From positions 1 through 50,533 of IMG/VR virus record IMGVR_UViG_3300007539_000030: 50,533 nt of DNA; one strand, written 5' to 3'. Both the position numbers and the translations under genes were made by a program. This DNA is from a virus. Positions 18,901-30,900 of the stretch are shown piece by piece. The stretch's first letter is position 1, and each line of letters begins with the position of its first letter. The notes beneath the pieces are model-generated. The model was given only the letters and a program-made list of their open reading frames with translations, was not told the origin of the DNA and made no database searches.

Positions 18901-21900
18901 CTTGATGTGTAGGATCAAGATACAGATCATATCCATACCATTCACCACCAGAAGCACGATCGTTATAGTCGTCAAGAATACGCTTACAGTATTCACTGAC
19001 TCTTGTTACGAACCACAGCAGATGTTGCTTGGTTACATCGGGGAATGCGATGAAGTTACCTTCACCATCAAACCATGTGTTAACGATTCTCAGGACACCA
19101 TTATTGCCACCAGTGTTGAGGTCATAAAGCAGACCCGTAATTAGAGTGTCACCGAAGGATTCCTCAGCAGTGGTTGTGGGATATGCTGTTTGTACCTCAG
19201 AGAATGCCTTAGCAGAAACAGCGTGCTTGTTGAAGAGGATTCTTCTTGCAGCAGACTTATCAGAGTTGCTACCACCACCGAGACTGCTGGTCATTAGATC
19301 AAACAGAGCCTCAGCAGCACTAGTTACATTCTCACATGTGTAGAACTGATACTCAGTGTTGCTGTTATAACCTGCGTCACGAGTGATTGTAGTCAGATAA
19401 CTAGGAGCAGGAGAGGGAGATGCAGCAGTTGTGATGGTCTGAATGATAACATCAAACAGGTTCTCGATAGTTGCTGCTTGTGATGCACATGCTTGGTTCC
19501 AGTCGCTGCCAGCGTCATAGGTGATAGAAGTATCACGCAGAACCATCTCAGGCGAATACTTGACAGGCCAGATGTTAGGCAGCGTCTTGGAGATTGTACC
19601 ATCAGTGATGCTAGCAGGCGTGGTGATTGTATCAGTCACAATCGACATCAAAGATGTCATAGCAGCTGCTACATCAGCACAAGGAGTTACAGTGTCAGTA
19701 TCAGCAGTTACGACATACCCACCCTGGTTATAGGGGAAGAAGTCGAGATCAGCAAAATACTTCTGAGTGTAACCATGACCAGCAGTGATAGTGATCGCTT
19801 GATCTCTCATCGCGGTGATGGCAAGGTCTCTTGCTTTCTCGAAGATCCAGATAGACTCAGCACTTTGAGAAGTGATGTGAGCGAGGTTACCACCACTGAC
19901 ATAGAACTCAGCAGCACGGAACATCTTGTTGTTACCACCGAAGCGGAGGTTCCAGACCAGAGCGTGCAGAACATCAGTTACGTCATGTACGCAGTTGATG
20001 TTACCGCCAGGAATGGTCAGACCTGGGAATTGTGCCAGACCCTGTGCGACTGCTTCCTCAGCAATCAGTCTGATGTTTCTCTCGATGATATGAGATGCAT
20101 CAATATATCTGTCATCGGCACCGTTCTGCTCATAGGTTTCAACATCAACAGAGTCGAGAGAAGAGGTTCCAACGCCACCAGGAGAAACAGTACCGCCGAT
20201 ACCACCGTCTGCCTGATAGATATACAGGTTGTCGCGTCCGAAACCATTACGCATGGTCAGGATGCAGATCTCAGCAGCGATCTTGTACACATCGATAGAC
20301 GCTTCAACTTCTGACTCAATGTGTGAAATGCTGGAATCCTCAGGGTTCAGATAGAGGAGTGCAGCATCATAAACAGCAGAGTTTCCGCCGTATCTCAGGT
20401 CGTGGATGATTGCTTCGATAACACCCATCACGTCGTCGATGCAGTTCTGAGCGCCACCAGGAACCACGAAGTCGAGATACTTCGACAAGTCGTTCATAGT
20501 GTAAACTGCCTCGCGAGCAATTACGTGCTTGTTAGCATCGAGCAGATTAGCAGCGTCGATATTTCTGTTAGAAGAAGGATCATTGTAGTTGTAACCCTTG
20601 GTGTCAACAGTAATTGTGTTATCTCTGTATGCTGTACGAGTTGTAAATCTCGCCACATAGTAGTCATCCTGAACATCAGTAGGAACACCGAATTCAGATG
20701 CAGTAGTACCAAAGGTCAGCAGAGTGTTGTTGACAGCGTGCAGAACCAGTTTCTTGACGTAGTTGAAAGCGTCAAGCACTGCACCGATTTCATTCTCAAC
20801 GTAGATGATATTGTTATTATTATCAAGATACAAATCAATAACATACTGAGTGGCAGAGTTACCACCAGTGATCAAATCAGTAATAACAGCGGGCAAAATA
20901 TATTGCTTGATATCACGCTCACACTTAGAATCACCACCAGGAATTACGAGGAAGTCATACTGGGTAAGATCACCAGTAACTTCGTTTTGTATTTCTGCCG
21001 AATAGTAATCATTCAGGTAACCAACAGTCTCTTCTGCGATGTAATCGCGGTTTTTCCAGATGAGGTCACCAGCGTCACGGAATCTGTTACCTGTGGGACC
21101 AAGGATGTCAGCGATAGTGTCAGCGAGGAGAACAATCTCATCTTGAATTGCCTGAGAAGCAGGTGCTGTGAAGTTGTTTGGAATACGAAGGATGTCAGTG
21201 TACTTAGTGCCATTGTAGGTTTCCAGATCAGCACTGGTGGTAGTGATTACATAGTTGATTACATCTGCCACTTCGGTCCAAGTGAAGATGGATTGCAGCA
21301 GCTCGTTACCAACGTATGCTAGATCACCAGTCTTGGTCAGATAACCTCTACCAGCGATAACACTGTTGTAGTTGCCACCATAACGAATGTCTTCGATGAT
21401 TGCTTTGAGGATATACTCCTTAGTATCACGCAGACAGAAGTTTGTACCTTGCTGGACACCAGTACCATCAGCGGTGTCACCAGGCATCACAAAGTCAGGA
21501 TACTTCTCTTTCATCAGACCAACAGCGGTCTCAGCGATCCAATCAAGGTTCAGTTCGATTGTATCAGCACACTTACGATGCTCATCGCGGGAAAGGTTGA
21601 TGTCCTCAACGATGATGGTCTTCTCGTCATAGTCGATCTTCTTGGCAGTCGCAGAAGAGTTAGTCTGACCAGTGTAGGTTGCAATCCTATCCTGAGTGCT
21701 CATGATGATCGGCAATTCAAAACTGAGACCGAAACTTACATCATTGAGTCCTGTGCCAGTAGGATATGTGAATCCAGGTGTAAAGGCGGCGCTGTAATCA
21801 GAGACATTCTTCTTGAAGATAACGTTATCAATATGTCCAACGAAGTTGTCAGTACCTGCCTCGTTAGCACCAATCTTGAACGCACGTTCCAGATATGCAT

Positions 21901-24900
21901 TGTTGTCGGTATAGTCACCGCCAACTTGTGTACCATCAACCCACACCTTAGTGATGTTAGTGGTTCTGGTGACAGCAATGTGGTGCCAATCAGTAGTAGT
22001 CATGTTATGAGCACCAGTGATTTGATCACTACCGTTGTACCACCAGTTGATAGTTCCGCCGTTGAGGTAAAGAACAGGAGAACCATTCTCGCTAGGACCA
22101 CTGGTACGTGTATCCCACAGATATTGCAGACCAGTCAATGTGGTGGGTTTAATCCACATCTCAATGGTAAAGTCGTCAGTGCCGAACTTGTTAACGTCAC
22201 TCAGGGGATGAGAGAGGTAACCACCAGCGTCGATTCTCAGAGACTTAGTGCCAGACTTGTATTCCAGGATTGTCTGGACAGCGTTAGTGGCAGTAAGTCT
22301 GGTGTTGGTGATATACTCTCTGTTTTGCAGAGTGCCAGTGATAGAGTTGGTGAACAACCATTTCAAACCAGCGTTAGCACCTTTCAGTGAGAGGGTAGCA
22401 CCAGAGGTTGCACCAGTGACGGTATCACCAGGCAGGAAGAATCCATTACCCAGGGGTTCCTTGTAGGATATCTTAAAGACACGCAGGTTCTCATTCTCTT
22501 GGAAGGAACCATCGCTGATAACTGACAGAGCATTAATGTTGTTCAGGTTACCTGCATTGATTGCAGTAGTGGCAATCGAGGTCAGAGTATCCAGAGCAGC
22601 CTGTACGTCAGCACAAAGGGTAGCGTCGTCGAAGTTAGTACCCTGAGAGTAGTTGGGGTCGTATGTGTGACCTTCGCTAGAAGAAGTCAGATACGGACCA
22701 GGGTATGTAGTGGGATCGTAGACTAGTGTCAGATCTCTATCATACAGAAGGTTGTTGATGGCGAGTTTCGCCATGTCTCTTGCCTTGTTGAAGGCAGTGA
22801 TGGATTCAGCAGTCTCACCAACCAGACCGTTGCTGATAGGAGTGCCATTGGCATCAAAGTAGAATCTAGTGAACTTGACAACACCATAGTTACCATCACC
22901 CTTGATATCCTGAACCAAAGCATCAACAAAGTAACCGATGTCACGACGACACTTAGTCTCGTTGATGCTATATGTGTCAGGTTCAGAGAGTTCAATCAGA
23001 TCAGACAAGGAACCTGCAAGCAGAACCTCAGACACGTTGTCGAACAAGGTTTGCAGGGCAGACTGAACGTCGGAGCAGTTGTTAGCACCGAAGTTATCAG
23101 CGTTGCTGCCAGCAGTACCATAAGGGTTGCCAGGTGAAGGATCGGCAGTGATACCAGTGCCACTAGAACCACCAGTGCTGCGCTCGTCATACAGGTTATA
23201 AACAACTGCATCCACAGTGTCTGTACCTGTTAGCATATTGGTCAGAGCATTCTTCATGTAACCGAGTGCTTGCTCGAAAGCATACTCAGTTGCCGCTGCT
23301 TCATTATTAACATACAGGAAGGTAGTACCATCCTCACTGAAATACATCTGCAAGAACTTACGGGTGTATACAGTGCCACCTTGGAACATGTCCATGGACA
23401 GAGCATCAACAAAGTGACCGATGTCGCGCTTGCACTTAGTTGTAGAAGGAATGGGAAGAGTAGGATACTCAACAACCATGTCAGAATAAGACTTGGCTTT
23501 GATGTATTCCTTATTACGTTGGATCAAGCGATATGCATCAGCATATCTGCTGAACTGATCAGTCTGGTTATCGCCAGGATAATAGAAACCAGGATGCTGA
23601 ACAGCAATTTCGGCATTAGCAAAGTCAATGATCTCTTGCTTGTTAGCAGCGATTCTATTGGCAGCGTCAAACCATCTGTTCAACGCATCAGTTACTGGGT
23701 TACTATAAGTAACAGTAATAGAACGGAGAGTGTCGCCTGCCGCAAGTGTACCACCTGTCAGGTTCTCATACTGAATCTCAGTAGAACGAACTTCTTCAAA
23801 GTCGAGGAAGTCAGCATTGATACGATCAGTGCTATCAAGAATTTCAACAGGTGTAATCGTTGTCTTGGAGATGTCATCCAGAATAACGTTGGTGTTAGTC
23901 AGAGAGATCAGACGTTCAAAGATCATACCGAAGAAGGTAGAACCTTTGTTGATCGTCAGGGTATCCACAACGTCACCAACTCTGGGTTGACCGTTGATGG
24001 TCTCAGTTATAGCACCAGGGATGCGAGTGTCAGGATCGCCAGGAGGTGTGGTATAGATCTGGATAGTCTCATTGACTTGGACAGGTTGTCCACTCTCAGG
24101 ATCCAGAGTATTGGGATCAACGTTGAATGCCTGCTCAGTCTTAGGCAGATAGTAGAGGATAGGAGGAGATGCCTCAAAGTCTACCCTTACAACCTCACCA
24201 CCTGCACCAGAGGTTACTCCGAAGAATGTGTCACCCTCAGTAAAGGTGTTCCAAGCACCAGAGATATTAGCAGGACGCTCCAAGTTGATGCTAGTGATCG
24301 GATCTCTATAAGGAGCAATACGTGTGATACGAGCGGCAATGTTAGATGCAGCAGAGTAGAAGATATCATTCAGGAACAGGTTATACTGACCTGTCTCATA
24401 CTCAGCAGTACCAGAAGTCTTGGACAGAACCAGAGTATCGGAGATGTTACCGTCAAGGTCAAGATTAGTTTCTTCAATAATAGCAGTGTCGCCATCCATG
24501 TTAGTGACAGTCTCACCAAACTCAAAGATGGTCTTGTAGTTGACACTATCAACGTTCAGGATGTTAGCGCCATAACCAGCGTTGAAGAATGTGATGTCTT
24601 CACCACGCTCGAAGTATCCATCGGACATGTCTGTCACTTGGATGCTGTTCTCAGTCAGGTCGATAGAGGTAACAGTTGCTCTCGCACCTGAGGTCTGACC
24701 AGTAATTCTGTCACCGATAAGAACTGTACCGAAAGTACCACCAATGCTTTGGAGGAACAGTTTGGTGAAGGACTTGTCGATAGAACCAACCAGAGCACTG
24801 AAACCAGTTCTACCAACGTCAACACGTTCGTTCAGAGCAAAACCAGTAGAAGACCCAGAGATGTCTACAACGTCGATGCTGGTAGCACCAGTTGCAACAA

Positions 24901-27900
24901 CCTTAGCAGTTGTCTCAGTTGTAAAACCAGTAATGGTGTCACCGATAGAGGGGAAGATGCCAGCAATGGTGTTGAGGTTCAGTCTGGTGATCGGCATGAC
25001 ATCGAAATCGATGTTTCTATACACGATCTTAGAATCAGGTCTAGGTGCCTCAGAGAAGACGATGCTGTTACCAACAACCTGATATGAATTACCAGGAGAC
25101 TGAATCACACCGTTGATGGTGACAAGCAGTTGGTTGTCCTTAACGATAACCTGTTCACCTTCTACTCTAAGAGGGAACGCTTTGGTAACACCATCGAACT
25201 GAGAAGAAATATCATCAATCTTCTTAACGATAGAAGTCAGAATTTCCTCAGAGTTTGTCAGTCTCTTCTTACGGAAGAGAACTTCGGAGTTGTTGAAGGT
25301 CGAGTAGATCGGTTGAGCAGCACCGAATGAGGTGATCTCGTTGACGTTAGTGTACTCATTAATGTTCACCTGCTTGGTGAAGTCAGCAGCAACCTTACGA
25401 CCAGATACGTCCTTACCACCAGTCAGTGACAGTTCACCGAACATGTTGAAACCAACAGGGTGGTTGTTTTCAAGAATCTGCTGCTTCCAACGGTTGATAG
25501 GAATTTGAGACTTGATAACGTAGGAGAAGTTCTGGTAGAAGTAGGAGTCTTGGATCTTCTGAATGATCTCAGAAGGTTTACCTACATCATCAGTAAATCT
25601 ACCAGCAGTTCTAGTGATAGCGTCAATGTTCAACACGCCCTTAGCAATGTTGATGTTGTCGATGATACCAGATGCACGAGAGATAACACCCTGTACCTTA
25701 CCACCAACAACAAAGTCGCCATCAGGATTAGTAATTTTCAGGATCTTAGGTTGAATCTGCCAACCATCGTTTTCGGAAACAACACCGAAAGCAGTTGCAG
25801 TTTCAAAGTCTTCACCTTGGAATACTCGCTCACCTTCCAGGAAGCGAGAGGTCTCAACCACTGCTTCTGCTTGACCACCGAACACCTCGGTGAGCAGTAC
25901 CTGACGACCATCACCCTGAGTCAAGAAGGTAATAAAGTTACCAGACTCAGCGTCAACAGGGGTCAGTGCAAAACGCAGTTGGTCAGATTCTAGACCATTG
26001 ATTTCACCTGCAATAGCATAGTAAGTCTGAGTAGAAGACAAACTAGTCAAACCAACGCTACTCGGTTTCGGCAGAATACCAACAGTAGAACCAATATCCT
26101 CAGCACGGAACTGAACCTCAGCACCAGTGGTAATACCATGAGGGAAGTTGAATTGCAAGTAGTTCAAGTCAAGGTTCACAACATAGGTGAACTCAGATTT
26201 CAGAGTAACCTCAGGTTGTGAAGAGTAACCAGCACCAGGATTCTTGATCAGAATCTCAGACAGTCTATTGTTCTTAACGACTGCTTCTGCCTCAGCACCA
26301 GTTCCACCACCACCTTGGATGATAACAGCAGGTGCAGAAGTGTAACCAGCACCAGGATTGGTGATTGTAATCTGAGACAGAATAGAAGTATTGAAGAGTT
26401 GCAGGTTGATCGGGAATGCAATCTCAGGACGCAGGGTATAGTCATGGGAGTAACCATAACCAAACTCATTGTTTTTCAGAGTCTTGATCTTACCGATCTG
26501 TCTACCAGTGAGGAACACAGCAGCACCAGTACCCTCAGCAGGGATTACAACCTCAATAGCACCGCCAGAACCCGACAGTGTGGGTCCAAGGATGCCTGGG
26601 ATAGCGTCAATGTCAATAGAACCGAAAGTATACCCTTTACCAGGATCAGTCAGAGCAACTTGACTAATGGCACCAGATCCAGTCTCTGGATCGTTCTCAA
26701 CAGTGATATTACAAAGACCACCTTCACCATCACCAAGAATCGGAATCTGAGTGTATACGCCAGGTGCATACTCAGTACCAGCGGCAGTAATACGAAGTTT
26801 CTCAATCTTACGATTGGAAGAGATGTCATCGATAACTGGGAGTTTCTTATAGAATCCACCAGGAGAAATCAACTTAATAGAGTTGATAGGACCGATTGCC
26901 TTGGTAGAAGTCGTCGAATAGATCGTATTCGGAACATCTCGGTCATCCAGACCGATTTCAGCGTTTGTGAACTCAGGTTCGTACAGAAGCGGGAATCTGA
27001 ATTCAGTATCACTAATAATTTCGGAAATAGTGAATCTGCCGTCAAATGGGGTCTTGATAACGTCAATAAAGGAATTATCACCCACAGGGGATGTTACACC
27101 CGTTCTAGACGGATCGAAGTAGTAAGTAATGTTAGTAACCTCACCACCGATCGTAAACTTGACCACAGGAGTCTCTGTGGCGGAAGAAAGACCAGGAGTG
27201 CCTTCACGTTCGATTACGTTGAAGGAATATTCCAGTTTGTACTGATTGTCTTGTGCAAACGACAGATAGTAACCAAAGTTGGAAGCATCACTCATATCGA
27301 AGATATAGGAGTGATTTCTGACCAGAAGCAGTGTCGGGTGCTTGGAGGAGATCTTCACACGGGAAATAGCACCCTGTTCAAATAGGGGATCAGCGGTTGC
27401 AGTTGCTCTCAGTTTGTAGATGAAATCTCGTGAAGAGAAGACTTCCTTGACAAAGAAAGAACCATTGAACTCAGCAGTGGTGAATCCTTCAACAAATAGG
27501 ATGTCATTGTTGGAGAAGTTATGAGGAGACAGTGCAGAACAGTAAATGAGATCAGTTCTGTTTTCAGCAGTTCTAAGGATGTCCTTATTTAAGTTTACAG
27601 TCAGTCTAATCCTCTTAACAGAGGCGAGACCGTTAACTTCGGCAATCTTATCGTTAGAGTCCTCTTTGATGCCAGCAGTGATGCTGTTACCCAAGGATAC
27701 AACATCACCAATGATGAAGTCAGATCCAGGATAAGTATTCAGGATAGTTACGCGATAGTCGGCAACATTGAACGGACGATAGCGAGCATAACTAGAAAGT
27801 GGATCATATGTACTAGTGTATTGCCATGTCACGGAATTATCTGTGGCAGTGCCTGCGGTATGTGTCGGAGCGACAGTACCAGACACACCAGCAACTGTAC

Positions 27901-30900
27901 AGGTATACTTGTTTCTACCAAAGTATACAGTATCATCTACATCGTAAGAACGAGTTTCTGCCCAAGGAACGGCATCAGTAGGTGTCGGCCAAGGATAGTC
28001 TGCTAGATCAACTTCAATAGCGGGTGCGGCACTGATATACTGCCAAACAACAGCACCGTCAGTTACTGTACCGATTTCATGGGTCGGAGCAGTAGAACCA
28101 GCGGTTGCATTGTTAGTTGCATAGTAAATCTTATCATCAGACCAAACTTGGTCATTTACGACATATGCTTTACCAGATTCCCAAGCATCTTGGGGACGAG
28201 CAACATCAAACGAAATCTCGTCGATCCTGTTCTCTTCACCTGCATCATTCTGGTACAGATCGTCATCATTGAAGCTACCGTAAATCTTACCGACCTTATA
28301 GGTGTTACCAAGTCCAGGATTGTCAATACTGCCAGCAGGAACCTCTACAATAGTGCCATATGCCTGTACGACGCCTTGACTGTTGACCTGTTGCAGGATG
28401 CTGCCTTTCTCAAACTTAATCGCTTGATTGAAGACGAATTCCTTAACAGCATCGATCTTCTGGTAACCAGCGTCTCTAATGTAGTATTTTGGAAGAACCA
28501 GAGGTTCGATTTTCAGTTTTCTGCCCAGAGGGGTCGGAATTGTCGAAGTCTTGGATGAGTAAGTGTATCTCTCTTGTACAAAGTTATAAGTACCAGGAGC
28601 AAGAGTAGATACAACATCAGAGTAGTCAAGAATCTGCAAACCAGAAGAACCGACGTTCCAGGTCGTAATTACAGGATTCGAGATGGTATTAGTAGTGTAG
28701 TTGATACCAGTGGTCTGGAAGTCGAGAGTTTCGGTGTTTCTAGTTCCATCAGGCACAAAATTGCCTCTCTTGGAATGGAGACGATCAAACTTGATCAATT
28801 CCAGAGCATCATTGGTTGTAGTGATTCTATAACGCTCAGTAGGAACAATCAGGGAAGATCCACTGTATACTGCTCTCGGATCAACGACAATATCGTCAAT
28901 ATGACCAATGAATGTGTTATTGATCAAGGGACCGCCCTGAGCGGCACCAATAGTCAGGTCATTCATCACGATGTCGTTTACAGTCGTCTGTGTAGAGACT
29001 TGGACGCCATCAAAGTAGCAAGAGTAGACATATGCACCAAGAGACGGTTCTTCCTTCACCAGAGCGATGTGGTGCCAATCTTGGTCCTGCATAGCAGTCC
29101 AATAGGTAGAACCAACAGACCAAACAGTAGTTGCGCTACCACCAGCGGGATTTGTTTGCAGACCGATCTTACCGAAGGTTCCACTGCCAGAATCGCCGTC
29201 GATAATGTACTGAACATCACCACCAGCGTCATCGACGACTGTGATCATGTTAATAGTAGGATTATTGGTAGCATGGGTGTTATCCATGCGAACCCAGAAC
29301 ACTGTGGTCCATTCTTCAAGCAGATTGATGTCTTGCCAGACCAAACTGTTGGTATCTTGGAATTCAAGAGATCTAGTTCCAAACTTCGCTTGTGTATCGC
29401 TAGAAGCGATGTTAGCAGCATCGAAAATGGTAATCGTGCTTACTATGTTCTGCTTAGTGTCGTCATAGGTCGGATTTGCTTGATCTTCAAATCTATGAAC
29501 GATTGTTTGGACAGGATTCTGTCTATTGGTCGCCAGAATGATGTCACCAGAGTTATCCACTGCATGGGAGTGGACTTTGAATCCAACATCGTTAGCAGAC
29601 TTGGAAACATGGGTAATCTTGGAATCTTCAATGGTTCCGTCGTACTTGAATCCGAAGATGGTCGCTTGTAGGTTATTATCTTCGAGTTGAGTCTCTGTGA
29701 CGACGTTAACATTGCCAAATACGTCCAGAGTGATGCCAGCGTGCTTGATCGACTCGAATGTAGTCGAAGGAGCAATGATCTTAGCAAAATCCCACTGAGG
29801 AGATGCAACAGTCAGTCTGATTTGATCCAGAGCGATCTTGAAGAAGGCAACACCATAATTCTTGGTGCCATTCCACATATCGCAGACGAAGAACAGATCA
29901 TTGTACTCATCAAGGATAAAACGAGGTCTCTGTACGTCACCACCAGTTACAGCGAGACGTTTTACATAAGACATCTCAATGTTAGCACCGTCATACTCCA
30001 TAACACCGAACAGGAGGTCAGAGTTGTCCTCATCGATGCCACAGAAGGCAATCTGGTTGTCTCCAAGGTAATATAGTTGATGCATCTGCTCACCTTCGGT
30101 GTCAGAAGCAAACTTACGCTTCTCTACAACATCACCTTGGTTATTGAGTTGCATGACCCAGATATCATCAGGATCAGGAGAGTTGGTGTCAGTCCAACCG
30201 CAAATATAGACTCTTTGCTCGTCATCCAGGTAGATGTCACCAGCATAGTCACGTCTAGTGCCACCAGACACACCAGCGATCTCTTTCTGGAACCTTACAA
30301 GACCTTCTGGGTTGTTAGCATTGTCAAGACCAGACTCATACTTAGCAACAAGGATATCAGGGTTGTAACCAGCAGTTCCTTGGGATTCAGTCTCACCAAT
30401 CAAGTAGATCAGGTGATTTTCTTCGCTGGTCTCATCAAGATACATCTTCTTCCAACGTGCAGTCTTGATAGAAGAACTAGGAAGCAGTGTTCTGTCCCAA
30501 ACAACACTACCAAGGTCATTGAACTTGGCAACGAAGGCAGAACTATCACCATTAGTCTGAGTCAGTTCACCACAGACATACAGACTACGATCAGAAGCAA
30601 CAACGGAGTCAAATACTTCAAAGGTAGCACCAGTAGACTCGGAGAACTCAGTAGACCAGTAATATGTCTTCTTGAATCTCTGAGGATGGGAAACGCGGAT
30701 TTCTGGGGGATTGTCAGTGACATAGTTGAAACCAGAGTTGATAATATCAACCTTATCAATCTTACCAGTCGTGGTATCCAGTTTGATATCCAGTTCAACG
30801 TCTTGACCCTGAGAACTGATGATCTCATAGGTCGGAGGAATTGCCTGATTGTAACCAATACCACTTTGAGTGATAGTAATCGAATCGATGCCTGTAACAA

